This document shows positions 25,403-33,898 of a DNA stretch of 64,000 bases, piece after piece. Position 1 is the stretch's first letter. Each line of letters begins with the position of its first letter. The position numbers and the translations under genes were made by a program. The stretch covers positions 62,001-126,000 of the forward strand of contig JANYHT010000065.1 in NCBI GenBank assembly GCA_025358925.1, given 5' to 3'. Source of the DNA: Gemmatimonadaceae bacterium. Its GTDB lineage: Bacteria > Gemmatimonadota > Gemmatimonadetes > Gemmatimonadales > Gemmatimonadaceae. The notes beneath the pieces are model-generated. The model was not told the DNA's origin. It worked only from the letters and a program-made list of their open reading frames with translations, and ran no database searches.

Positions 25403-26347
25403 ATGACTGGTTCGCTTCGTCGTTTGTTGTCGCAGACGCTTGCACTCATGATGCTTGTGGCGTCTCCCCTTGCGCTGCGCGCGCAGGAATCGACCGCGCC
25501 AAAAGCGCCTGTCGATGATTTCATTACGCCGCACATCACGGACGCCTCGCACGTCGAACTTCCGTATTGGAAGTCGCCATTTTACGTCGAGATCGAGCTG
25601 CCGAGATTCGCGCCGCTGCAGATCGGATCCATCGCGCTGGACTTGTCGCCAACGAAGCATGTCGCCTTCATGCTTATTGCCGCGACCCTTGCAGCCACAT
25701 TGTTGCTGAGTGGCGCGTACTTCAGTCGTGCGCAGCATTCCACGACCGGTCGCACCCATGGTTTCGCCGGCGGTGTCGAAGCGGTCGCACTGTATCTGCG
25801 CAACGAGGTGGTGCTGCCCAACGTCGGCCACCACGGTGAAGCGTACGTGCCGTTCGCGATGACGCTGTTTTTCTTCATCTTATTTTGTAATCTGCTCGGA
25901 CTCATTCCGTACGGCTCCACGGCAACCGGCAATATTTCTGTCACGCTTACACTCGCGATTGTGACAGGACTTGTGGTCGAATTCGCCGGTATTCGTGCGA
26001 ATGGTCTCGGCTATCTGAACTCCGTGTTCTACTGGAACAAAGATCTGCCGTTCGTCATGCGCGTCATCATGTTCATCGTGATGAGTCCCATTGAGATGGT
26101 GGGTAAAATTTCGAAACCGTTCGCTCTTACGATTCGCTTGTTCGCCAACATGACGGCCGGACACATCGTGTTGCTCGCACTGATCGGTCTCATTTTCGCG
26201 TTCAAGAGCTGGGCGCTTGCTGGAGTGCCCGTTCTTATGGCAACGGCCATTAGCATGCTCGAGTTGTTTGTTGCATTTTTACAGGCATTCATCTTCACCC
26301 TGCTCGCTTGCGTATTCATCGGGCAGATGCGGGAAGCGCATCATTAG
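25403..26347 (+). CDS. atpB: ATP synthase F0 subunit a
   Basis: 314-residue membrane subunit forming the proton half-channels. The essential Arg lies in FALTIRLFANMTAGH near the C-terminus; FFFILFCNLLGLIPYG is the typical helix around the proton path. Unlike the E. coli protein it starts with a cleavable-looking signal (MTGSLRRLLSQTLALMMLVASPLALRAQ) and a periplasmic stretch of about 50 residues, as seen in several Bacteroidota/Gemmatimonadota-type a subunits. The gap of 174 nt before atpE holds a hairpin structure. Confidence 0.95.
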   Translation: MTGSLRRLLSQTLALMMLVASPLALRAQESTAPKAPVDDFITPHITDASHVELPYWKSPFYVEIELPRFAPLQIGSIALDLSPTKHVAFMLIAATLAATLLLSGAYFSRAQHSTTGRTHGFAGGVEAVALYLRNEVVLPNVGHHGEAYVPFAMTLFFFILFCNLLGLIPYGSTATGNISVTLTLAIVTGLVVEFAGIRANGLGYLNSVFYWNKDLPFVMRVIMFIVMSPIEMVGKISKPFALTIRLFANMTAGHIVLLALIGLIFAFKSWALAGVPVLMATAISMLELFVAFLQAFIFTLLACVFIGQMREAHH

Positions 26348-26384
26348 ACAGTGGTGCGCAGCAGCGATACTTGTAGGGCCGACC

Positions 26385-26436
26385 AGCGTCGCTCACGGTG
26401 GTTGGACACGTAGCCGGTCGAGCGACCGGTGACGCT
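26385..26436 (+). other. Intercistronic hairpin structure between atpB and atpE
   Basis: Inner perfect hairpin CCGGTC-GAGC-GACCGG (26414-26429) inside an outer pair AGCGTC (26385-26390)/GACGCT (26431-26436). No T-tract follows, so it is not a simple terminator. It lies 86 nt before the atpE start and could stabilise or process the mRNA so that the c subunit is made in excess, as is known for other atp operons. Confidence 0.4.
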
Positions 26437-26521
26437 CGTTGAATCTTTCCTGGTTCGTTGACGAGCAGCGCAAAACGTGCGCCGAGCGATGTTTTTTCAC
26501 GCATACGTTGCGGAGTTTGCC

Positions 26522-26803
26522 ATGATCGAAGTGATGGGTCTTCTGCAGGCCGCGGCCAACGCTGGATCTGATCCGCGTGGTCTCGCGATGATCGGCGCCG
26601 GCATCGCCGCCGGCGGGTCAGTGATCGGTGCCGGTATTGGTATCGGCCAGATCGGTGGTTCGGCCGTTGAAGGTATGGCGCGTCAACCAGAAGCCGCGGG
26701 TCGCATCCAGACCGCCGCGCTTATTCTTGCGGCACTCGTCGAAGGTGCGGCATTGTTTGGCGTCGTAATCGGCTACCAAATCCAAGGTAAGATCGCCTTC
26801 TAG
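26522..26803 (+). CDS. atpE: ATP synthase F0 subunit c
   Basis: 93-residue c-ring subunit with two helices. The first has the glycine-rich motif GIAAGGSVIGAGIGIG, the polar loop is ARQPEA and the second helix carries the ion-binding Glu in ALVEGAALFGVVIG. The sequence looks proton type, although coupling-ion choice is not certain from this alone. ATG 26522 has GCGGAG 6 nt upstream; the open frame extends 45 nt further but without similarity. Confidence 0.95.
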   Translation: MIEVMGLLQAAANAGSDPRGLAMIGAGIAAGGSVIGAGIGIGQIGGSAVEGMARQPEAAGRIQTAALILAALVEGAALFGVVIGYQIQGKIAF

Positions 26804-26866
26804 TTTGTGGGGTGAATGGGGCGTCCATTCGGGCGCTCCATCGCTTTTTCTTCAGCATATCCATCC

Positions 26867-27487
26867 ATGTTCGTCTTTTCCTCCCGTATTCGCGCCGCAC
26901 TGCTTCGCATGGCCGCGCTGACGACTGCGATCACATTTTCGGCGACGCCGGCGCTAGCGGCTGCACCAGAAGGTGGCCCAGTAAATTTGCTTGAGCCGCA
27001 CGCTGGTTTGATGGTGTGGACGCTTGTCATTTTCGTTGTCCTGTTGGTTGTGCTCTCCAAGTTTGCGTTTCCGCCGCTGTTCGCGGCAGTGGAAGCGCGC
27101 GAGAAAGCGCTGGAAGATGCGATCGAAGGGGCGAAACGCGATCGTGCCGAAGCTGCAGAGATGTTGTCGCAGCAACGGGCGCTTTTGGAAGCGGCGCGAA
27201 CGGATGCGCAAAAAATCATAGCGGACAGTCGCTCGACGTCTGAGAAGATGCGCTCGGAGTTGATGGAGCAGACCAAGCATCAGCAGGGCGAGATGATTGA
27301 GCAGGCTCGCCGTGTGATCGAAGGTGAAAAGATGGCCGCCGTCGCTGATTTACGTCGCGAATCGATTGAGCTGGCCATCGCCGGTGCATCGCGCGTTATT
27401 GAACAGAATCTTGACAGCGACAGCAATCGGAAGATCGTCGAGAAGTTCTTGACCTCGTTAGACGGTGCGAAGGGCGTTCGCGCATGA
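26867..27487 (+). CDS. atpF: ATP synthase F0 subunit b
   Basis: About 206 residues. From ATG 26867 the protein starts with a signal-like segment (SRIRAALLRMAALTTAITFS) ending ATPALAAAP, then the membrane anchor LMVWTLVIFVVLLVVLSKFA and a long charged coiled coil (EAREKALEDAIEGAKRDRAE) that forms the peripheral stalk. ATG 26816 is an alternative, giving 17 extra residues with no recognised role. The stop overlaps the atpH start by 4 nt (ATGA). Confidence 0.9.
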   Translation: MFVFSSRIRAALLRMAALTTAITFSATPALAAAPEGGPVNLLEPHAGLMVWTLVIFVVLLVVLSKFAFPPLFAAVEAREKALEDAIEGAKRDRAEAAEMLSQQRALLEAARTDAQKIIADSRSTSEKMRSELMEQTKHQQGEMIEQARRVIEGEKMAAVADLRRESIELAIAGASRVIEQNLDSDSNRKIVEKFLTSLDGAKGVRA

Positions 27488-28041
27488 GCACTGAACAGCG
27501 CGCTGGCGTAGCGAGCAACTACGCCGAAACCTTGCTTTCGCTCGCGCGAAAGGCGGATGATGCGGCTGGTTGGGGGGTGATGTTACGGCAGCTCGCGACA
27601 GCGCTCAGCACGGACGAAACGTTGCGACTGTTTTTACAATCGCCGCGCATTGCGTCGAGCAAGAAATCCGAAGTGCTGTCGAAGGCGTTGGAAGATCGCG
27701 TGCCGAGATTGTTCTTGCGCTTTGTGCAGGCGCTCGTGCACAATCGTCGCCAGATGCTCATCCCTGCAGTGGCGGACGCTTACGACACGTTGCTGGATGC
27801 GTCGAACGGTATTGTGCAAGCGAAAGTCACGGTGGCGCGCGAATTGAATGACGCGGATCGTATGGATCTTGCCGCGCGACTTTCGGCGCTGGTGGGTCGC
27901 ACCGTTATGCCGCATCTCACGGTCGATCCAGAGATTCTCGGCGGTGTTGTGGTGCGCGTTGGCGATACAGTTATGGACGGATCTGTGCGCCGCCGACTCG
28001 GATTGTTGCGTCGTCGCATGATGGCGCGCCCGGGCATCTGA
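27484..28041 (+). CDS. atpH: ATP synthase F1 subunit delta
   Basis: 185-residue peripheral-stalk subunit linking b to the alpha3beta3 head. The N-terminal NYAETLLSLARKADD and the C-terminal pattern LVGRTVMPHLTVDPEILGG, with VRVGDTVMDGSVRRRL, are typical OSCP/delta motifs. It begins by ATGA overlap with atpF. atpA is expected next, but an M1 peptidase gene follows instead, overlapping by one nucleotide (TGATG). Confidence 0.93.
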   Translation: MSTEQRAGVASNYAETLLSLARKADDAAGWGVMLRQLATALSTDETLRLFLQSPRIASSKKSEVLSKALEDRVPRLFLRFVQALVHNRRQMLIPAVADAYDTLLDASNGIVQAKVTVARELNDADRMDLAARLSALVGRTVMPHLTVDPEILGGVVVRVGDTVMDGSVRRRLGLLRRRMMARPGI

Positions 28042-30143
28042 TGCGCGACCTACGTTGCCCTCGCGCATTCACCTTCGTGTGCGCGGGGGCGACGATATTG
28101 GCGGTGTCGAGCACATCGGCCTTTGCACAAGCGGGCGCACTGCCGGGTCAAGGAATAGCTGCAGCGCGCATTCCCACCGCGCCGAGCTCCACTCCGCGCG
28201 GCAATGATACATCGGGCTATTGGCAGCAGCGCGCCGACTACACAATTGTTGCAACGCTCGACGAGCGGTTTGCTGGCATTCGTGCGAGTGGCACGCTGCA
28301 CTATGTGAATCACAGCCCGGACACGCTGCGCGAATTGTGGGTGCATCAGCATCTCAACGCGTTTCGTCCAAGCTCGCGATGGTCGGCTACCGACGAGCGT
28401 GAAGGACGAAAGCGCTTTCAGAACCTCGCCGATCCTGATTTTGCATTCGAGCGATTTACTGCTCCGCCACGCATCGGGAACGACGTTCTCACGCCTGAAT
28501 ATCCATTGTCGCCGGATAGTTCGGTTGTGCGATTCGCGTTGCCGAAAGCGCTGCTGTCAGGCGACTCGGTAAATGTGTCTTTTGCGTGGGAAGCGCGCAC
28601 TTCCACGGTAGCGCGACGCCAGGGACGGCGTGGACGCAGCTATGACTTTTCGCAGTGGTTTCCGAAAGTTGCCGTGTATGATCGTTCGGGTTGGCATCCG
28701 AATGCGCTCGTGCCTGCCGGAGAATTTTACGGAGAGTTCGGCACGTTTGATGTGACACTGGTGTTGCCAAATGATGAAGTTGTTGGTGCAACGGGAGTTC
28801 CCGTGAGCGGCGATCCCGGGTGGGCGCGCGTAGCGCTACCAGGCAGCGAGCTTCCGCGTCTCGCTGCGAGTGCGTATCGCGACGTACCGCCCGGACCCGT
28901 CGTGTCGCCCGGCAACGGCTATCGCGTTGTGCGATTCTATGCACGAAACGTTCATCATTTTGTGTGGAGTGTCTCACCGGGTTTTCGGTACGAAGGGACG
29001 ACGTGGGTTCGAGCTCCAGCGCAGGCGTGGCGCTTTCCCATTTGGGATACCGTGTCCGTGCACGCGCTCTATCGCGCGGATGCGCTCGACGATTGCTCGC
29101 GCGCCAACGTTGCGTCGTCGGATGACCAAGCGAAATACACGCGATCAGTGAACGATTGTATTGCGACCTCGCGTACGCAGTGGGAGCAGGGCAAGGCGTT
29201 GCGCTTCGGATTGCAGTCTCTCCGGTGGCTGGAAGCGCTGTATGGTGACTATCCATATCCGCAGCTGACGATGTTGAAACGCATCGATGGTGGTGGAACC
29301 GAATTTCCGATGGTAGTGGAAAACGGTTCCGCTTCCCTTGATCTCACGTTGCATGAAGTGGGGCACATCTTTACATATGGGATTCTTGCGAACAATGAAT
29401 GGCAATCGGCTTGGATGGACGAAGGATTAACGTCGTACCAAACGGCGCTGCAGCAAGGGCAGGTGCGGGTGTTGCTTGCGGCGCGATTGGCCATGGCGCA
29501 GGATAGTGATCCCGCACATCCGCGAGACACGGCGCTTGTCTCGCTCCGTCACTCACTTGATAGCATCAGCGCGCTGGATACGCGATTGGTGCGCGACGGC
29601 ATCGCCGAACCCATTGGCACACGCGCAGACCTGTTTCGCTCGTTCACGGTGTACAACAGCATGGTGTATGACCGTGGGCAGGCGATGTATCAGGCATTGC
29701 ATGATGTATTAGGCGAGGAAGCATTTCAGGCATTCTTGCGCGACTATTTTGCTCGCTGGCAGTTCCGTCATGTTGATCGCTGGGCCATGCAGGGCACCGC
29801 TGAGCGCGTGTACAAACGGTCGCTGAATTGGTTTTTTGATCAGTGGGTGAGCCAATCGGGCAACATCGACTACACGTTGCGCGCACCAACTGTAACCAAA
29901 GTTGGCACGCAGTGGGTCGTGCGCGTGCAGCTGACGCGCTCTGCTGGCTCGTACAAGCATCCGATGCCTGTTGGTGTGCGCACGTCATTCGGATGGACCG
30001 TCGTGCGCGCTGATGCCCTCGCGGACGCGCAGGTTGTGGAGGTGCGTGTGAATGCCGCACCAGACGCGGTCTGGCTCGATCCGTTTGGATCAACGGACAG
30101 TCCCACGGCGAAATACTATCGTTTGTCGCTCTCTACGCGCTAG
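28041..30143 (+). CDS. Exported M1-family zinc metallopeptidase
   Basis: 700 residues with a signal peptide (cleavage likely near SAFAQAGA). The gluzincin motif LHEVGHIFTYG (His about 438 and 442) with the third ligand Glu in WMDEGLTSY 18 residues later is intact; the substrate-binding GTEFPMVVENG precedes it, as in M1 aminopeptidases. The N-terminal domain (TIVATLDERFAGIRASGTL, then YVNHSPDTLRELWVHQHL) is the beta-saddle found in this group. It shares one nucleotide with the atpH stop, so it is probably expressed with the ATP synthase genes although functionally unrelated. Confidence 0.9.
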   Translation: MRDLRCPRAFTFVCAGATILAVSSTSAFAQAGALPGQGIAAARIPTAPSSTPRGNDTSGYWQQRADYTIVATLDERFAGIRASGTLHYVNHSPDTLRELWVHQHLNAFRPSSRWSATDEREGRKRFQNLADPDFAFERFTAPPRIGNDVLTPEYPLSPDSSVVRFALPKALLSGDSVNVSFAWEARTSTVARRQGRRGRSYDFSQWFPKVAVYDRSGWHPNALVPAGEFYGEFGTFDVTLVLPNDEVVGATGVPVSGDPGWARVALPGSELPRLAASAYRDVPPGPVVSPGNGYRVVRFYARNVHHFVWSVSPGFRYEGTTWVRAPAQAWRFPIWDTVSVHALYRADALDDCSRANVASSDDQAKYTRSVNDCIATSRTQWEQGKALRFGLQSLRWLEALYGDYPYPQLTMLKRIDGGGTEFPMVVENGSASLDLTLHEVGHIFTYGILANNEWQSAWMDEGLTSYQTALQQGQVRVLLAARLAMAQDSDPAHPRDTALVSLRHSLDSISALDTRLVRDGIAEPIGTRADLFRSFTVYNSMVYDRGQAMYQALHDVLGEEAFQAFLRDYFARWQFRHVDRWAMQGTAERVYKRSLNWFFDQWVSQSGNIDYTLRAPTVTKVGTQWVVRVQLTRSAGSYKHPMPVGVRTSFGWTVVRADALADAQVVEVRVNAAPDAVWLDPFGSTDSPTAKYYRLSLSTR

Positions 30144-30248
30144 CGATGCGCGGGTATCGTCGACGCCGTGACGCGACCGCAGCCTCTGCCGTCCATCCGC
30201 TAGAGTCGTCGTGTAAAGGCTGGTTCTCTCGTCACTGAGGTGTGTAGC
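30144..30248 (+). other. Short intergenic region before the cupin gene
   Basis: 105 bp. TAGAGT at 30201-30206 resembles the -10 elements used elsewhere in the window, but there is no matching -35. No terminator hairpin for the M1 gene was seen. Confidence 0.3.
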
Positions 30249-30626
30249 ATGAGTGGTCGTGTAGACGTCCGTCAGGTGCCAAAACCGTGGGGACACGAGA
30301 CGATCTGGGCGCATACAGATCGGTACGTCGGCAAAATTCTACATATCACCGCAGGTCACGCGCTCTCGGTGCAGTATCACGAGCGGAAAGACGAGACGGT
30401 GCATTTGCTCACAGGCGAGATGAAATATTGGGTTCAATTGCCTGGTGAAGACGAGTTGCGCGATCAGCTGCTCGTTGCGGGTCAGTCGTTTCGCATTACA
30501 CCGGGCACGATCCATTATATGGAAGCGGTGACCGATTGCGACGTGCTTGAAGCGTCCACCCCGGAGCTCGATGACGTGGTGCGTTTAAAAGATCGATACG
30601 GCCGTGAGGGTACGAGCGTCGCATAG
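30249..30626 (+). CDS. Cupin, mannose-6-phosphate isomerase type II-like
   Basis: 125-residue single cupin. VPKPWGHETIWAHTDRYVGK and YHERKDETVHLLTGEM supply metal-ligand His and Glu residues; RITPGTIHYMEAVTDC is the second cupin motif. This is the C-terminal isomerase fold of type II phosphomannose isomerases without the nucleotidyltransferase domain; it may interconvert sugar phosphates or act as a sugar-binding protein. ATG 30249 was chosen over GTG 30240. It precedes a nucleotide-sugar cluster by about 100 nt and may belong to the same pathway. Confidence 0.75.
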   Translation: MSGRVDVRQVPKPWGHETIWAHTDRYVGKILHITAGHALSVQYHERKDETVHLLTGEMKYWVQLPGEDELRDQLLVAGQSFRITPGTIHYMEAVTDCDVLEASTPELDDVVRLKDRYGREGTSVA

Positions 30627-30639
30627 CAGGGTTTGTCTG

Positions 30640-30668
30640 TTGCCGTGCGCAGTATGGGGGGCGATACT
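30640..30668 (+). promoter_or_regulatory. Candidate promoter of the nucleotide-sugar cluster
   Basis: TTGCCG (30640-30645) and GATACT (30663-30668) with a 17-nt spacer, about 55 nt before the ATG at 30724. This would drive the four overlapping genes that follow. The TAGTCT at 30689-30694 is an alternative -10 without a -35. Confidence 0.45.
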
Positions 30669-30723
30669 ACGCGCAATTACATCCTGCCTAGTCTAGACCT
30701 CCGCCTCTCGCCCCTATGCCTCG

Positions 30724-31713
30724 ATGAAGGTCATCATTCCGCTCGCTGGGAAGGGGACGCGTTTGCGTCCGCACACATATGTCGTCCCCAAGCCCATGCT
30801 CAAGGTCGCGGGCCGTCCAGTCATGAGCTATGTCATGGACGACGTGCTGAAGCTTGGCAGCGTGGAACAGGTGGTGTACATCACTGGCCACTTGAAAGAC
30901 AAAGTGGAATCGTACGTGAAACATTCGTACAACATTCCAAGCGTCTTTATCGAACAGCAAGTGCAAGACGGAACGGCAGGGGCAGTGGCACTCGCGCGTG
31001 CGTACGTCGATCAGCCGGTCCTCATCGTGTTCGTCGATACAATTTTTGACGCGGATCTGAGCATCGTAAAAGATTCCGATGCCGACGGTATTATCTGGAC
31101 GAAAGAGGTCGAAGACTATCAGCGCTTTGGTGTAGTTGTGACCGACGCCGATGGATTCATGACGAAGATTGTTGAAAAGCCTACAACACCAATTTCAAAA
31201 CGCGCAAACATTGGACTGTACTACATCAAGAATTGGCAATTGCTGTATGAAGGTATTGATCACGTCCTCAAGCAGCCGCCCAACAAAGGCGAGTGGTATC
31301 TCACCGATGCGTTTCAGTATATGATCGACAATGGCGCGCGCATCCAAGTGGTGGACGTTAAAGGCTGGTACGACGCCGGGCAGCTGGAGACGTTGCTCGA
31401 CACGAATCGGGTCATGCTTGAGAAAGGGCGCGCGCGCCGACCAGCGCAATTAGGCGCCGGTGCGACGATTATCGAACCGGTGTATATCGAGGATGGCGTG
31501 ACCATCGAACATGCGACCGTCGGCCCTAATGTGTCGATTGGCACTGGGAGTACGGTGCGGAACGCGAGCCTTCGCGACGCCGTCATCGGCGATCGCTGCG
31601 AAATAGTCGATGCGACACTGCACCAGTCGCTTTTGGGTGATCACGTGTTGGTGCATGGTGTGAAGGGGTCGCTTAACGTTGGCGACAATTCCGAAATTCG
31701 GTGTGCGCTATGA
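30724..31713 (+). CDS. Sugar-1-phosphate nucleotidyltransferase with beta-helix tail
   Basis: 329 residues. The Rossmann-like transferase domain starts MKVIIPLAGKGTRLRP with VVPKPMLKV, the nucleotide-binding signature, and has FVDTIFDAD as the metal-binding acid region. The C-terminal 80 residues show hexapeptide-like repeats (ATIIEPVYIEDGVTIEHATV, then GPNVSIGTGSTV), a left-handed beta-helix like that of RmlA-long and GlmU-type enzymes. It should make an NDP-sugar from NTP and a hexose-1-phosphate; glucose/dTTP or UTP are possible. First of four genes coupled by ATGA overlaps. Confidence 0.88.
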   Translation: MKVIIPLAGKGTRLRPHTYVVPKPMLKVAGRPVMSYVMDDVLKLGSVEQVVYITGHLKDKVESYVKHSYNIPSVFIEQQVQDGTAGAVALARAYVDQPVLIVFVDTIFDADLSIVKDSDADGIIWTKEVEDYQRFGVVVTDADGFMTKIVEKPTTPISKRANIGLYYIKNWQLLYEGIDHVLKQPPNKGEWYLTDAFQYMIDNGARIQVVDVKGWYDAGQLETLLDTNRVMLEKGRARRPAQLGAGATIIEPVYIEDGVTIEHATVGPNVSIGTGSTVRNASLRDAVIGDRCEIVDATLHQSLLGDHVLVHGVKGSLNVGDNSEIRCAL

Positions 31714-33092
31714 GTGATGCGCTGTCCCGTCGCGATTTACTGACGGGTGCCGCTGCAGCACTCGCCGCTTCGGCGATCACCACGGCGCCGGCGCGACTGC
31801 TGGCGTCGACTGACGCGTGGCGTGTGGACCTTACACCACCCGCGCCACCGGACGCCACACGCATGATCGGCGTGCCGTTCGAGAAGCACGACGTCGTGCG
31901 CATCGCCATTGTTGGCACTGGGTTGCGAGGACGGTCTGCCCTTGGTGAATTTCTTGCCATTGAGGGTGTGCGCATTGTTGCCTTGTGTGACGTCGTCGAA
32001 GATAAGGCGACGGCAGCTGCGGCAATGGTGGTGAAGGCTGGTCAGGCGGCGCCGGCGCTCTACACCAACGGCGATCGTGATTTTGAGCGCTTGCTACAAC
32101 GCGATGACATCGATTTTGTGTACACGGCGACGCCGTGGTCATGGCACACGCCGGTGGCGCTTGCCGCGATGCGCGCCGGCAAACACGTCGGCAGCGAAGT
32201 GGCGATTGGTAGTTCGATCGCAGACTTGTGGGAGCTTGTTGACACGTCGGAAAAAACACGACGTCATTGCCTGATGATGGAGAATTGCTGTTACGGCAAC
32301 AGCGAACTCACAGTATTGCAAATGGTACGGCAAGGCGTGTTTGGAACGCTCCTGCACGCGGAAGCCGCCTACTTACATGACCTGCGAGAAATTCTCTTTG
32401 AGGATCGCGACGAGGGGCTCTGGCGTCGCGTACCGCACACGCAGCGCAACGCCAATTTCTATCCAACGCACGGACTCGGTCCTGTTGCGCAGTACCTCGG
32501 CATTCATCGCGGCGATCGTTTCGATTTTATGGTGTCGATGGCGTCACCTGAGGCCGGACTCAGTGAGTTTCGTGAACAGCATATTGCGAAAGACAACATC
32601 AAATGGAAGGAGGGATACAAATGTGGCGATGTAAACTCGTCGTTGGTAAAGACAGCACTCGGACGCACCATCTTGTTGCAGCACGATGTTGTAAATCCGC
32701 GACCGTACTCGCGATTGAATAATCTGCAAGGATCCAAAGCTATCTTCAATGATTATCCGCCTCGTCTCTACATCGATGGCGCCAAAGGTGGCGAGAAGTG
32801 GACGGCGCTCGACGATTTACACAAGCAATACGAGCATCCGCTCTGGACGGCTGTAGGCGATCTCGCGCGCAAAAACGGCGGACACGGTGGCATGGATTTC
32901 ATCATGTGTTATCGGCTCGTGCAATGTTTGCGCGAGGGTCTTGCGCCAGACTTCGACGTCTACGATGCGGCCGCGTGGAGTGCACCGTTTCCGCTGAGTG
33001 AGGAATCAGTGCGCAAGGGCAGCGCTCCAATAAAATTTCCGGACTTTACACGCGGTGCATGGCGCGGGACGGCGGCAGCCAACGGCGCATGA
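31710..33092 (+). CDS. GH109-type Gfo/Idh/MocA oxidoreductase-fold glycosidase
   Basis: 460 residues. A twin-arginine signal (SRRDLLTGAAAALAASA) predicts export in folded form with bound NAD. The Rossmann motif is IVGTGLRGRSALGEF. Further motifs MENCCYGNSELTVL, THGLGPVAQYLGIHRGDRF, QHDVVNPRPYSRLN, GGHGGMDFIMCYRLVQCL and DVYDAAAWSAPFPLS match family GH109, NAD-dependent alpha-N-acetylgalactosaminidases. Substrate specificity in this branch is uncertain. It starts by ATGA overlap with the preceding transferase gene and ends by ATGA overlap with the next one. Confidence 0.85.
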   Translation: MSDALSRRDLLTGAAAALAASAITTAPARLLASTDAWRVDLTPPAPPDATRMIGVPFEKHDVVRIAIVGTGLRGRSALGEFLAIEGVRIVALCDVVEDKATAAAAMVVKAGQAAPALYTNGDRDFERLLQRDDIDFVYTATPWSWHTPVALAAMRAGKHVGSEVAIGSSIADLWELVDTSEKTRRHCLMMENCCYGNSELTVLQMVRQGVFGTLLHAEAAYLHDLREILFEDRDEGLWRRVPHTQRNANFYPTHGLGPVAQYLGIHRGDRFDFMVSMASPEAGLSEFREQHIAKDNIKWKEGYKCGDVNSSLVKTALGRTILLQHDVVNPRPYSRLNNLQGSKAIFNDYPPRLYIDGAKGGEKWTALDDLHKQYEHPLWTAVGDLARKNGGHGGMDFIMCYRLVQCLREGLAPDFDVYDAAAWSAPFPLSEESVRKGSAPIKFPDFTRGAWRGTAAANGA

Positions 33093-33898
33093 TCCACACC
33101 GCCGCCATCATGGCGCGCGGACTGGGCACACGCATGCGGCGCCGCGATGCCGCAGCGCTCGTCGACGGCGCGCAGGCAATGGCGGCCGACAGCGGCGTAA
33201 AGGGCATGATTCCAATGGGTCGGCCATTTCTCGAGTACATCATTTCCGCGTTGGCCGACGCGGGTATATCGCACGTGGTGTTAGTGCTCGGGCCCGAGCA
33301 TGATGCCGTGCGAGAACACTTCACAGTCGTAGCACGCACGACACGGGTGCGCGTGACGTTTGCGCTGCAGGCTGAGCCACGAGGAACGGCGAACGCGGTG
33401 GTGGCGGCAGCTCACGCGATTGACCAAGATTCGTTTCTGGTGCTCAATGCCGACAACTACTATCCGATCGAAGCGCTTCGCGCGCTCGCGGCCGAGGAGC
33501 GTGCCGCTACGATTGCGTTTGATCGAGAGGCGCTTGTGCGCGATGGCAATATTGATGTGACGCGCTTGCAATCGTTTGCCGTGCTGACGGTGAGCGATGA
33601 TGGTCAATTGCTTGGTATCGTCGAAAAGCCGGGTAACGCGCTCGACGTCGCATCGCCCGCAGCGCGCTGGGTGGGCATGAACTGTTGGGCCGTCACGCCA
33701 GACCTCGTTGCTGCGTGCCGACGCGTTCCGCAGTCAACGCGCGGCGAGTTTGAGCTACCGGAAGCCGTCGCGATGGCGTTGCGAGAAGGCGTGTATATCC
33801 GTGCCGTTCGCATGGCGGCGCCGGTGCTGGATTTGTCGAGTCGCGCTGACATCGCGTCAGTGGCCGAACGCCTCGCAACGCTCGTGCCTGTGTTATGA
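33089..33898 (+). CDS. Nucleotidyltransferase family protein with altered signature
   Basis: 269 residues. The start MIHTAAIMARGLGTRMRR corresponds to the AAGxGTRM nucleotide-binding loop but reads MARGLGTRM, and about 20 extra residues separate it from the downstream Lys in GVKGMIPMGRPFLEYI. FLVLNADNYYPIEAL gives the metal-binding Asp. It resembles glucose-1-phosphate thymidylyl/uridylyltransferases lacking the beta-helix tail. It starts by ATGA overlap with the GH109 gene and ends by ATGA overlap with the sugar kinase gene, so kinase and transferase may act in sequence. Confidence 0.8.
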   Translation: MIHTAAIMARGLGTRMRRRDAAALVDGAQAMAADSGVKGMIPMGRPFLEYIISALADAGISHVVLVLGPEHDAVREHFTVVARTTRVRVTFALQAEPRGTANAVVAAAHAIDQDSFLVLNADNYYPIEALRALAAEERAATIAFDREALVRDGNIDVTRLQSFAVLTVSDDGQLLGIVEKPGNALDVASPAARWVGMNCWAVTPDLVAACRRVPQSTRGEFELPEAVAMALREGVYIRAVRMAAPVLDLSSRADIASVAERLATLVPVL

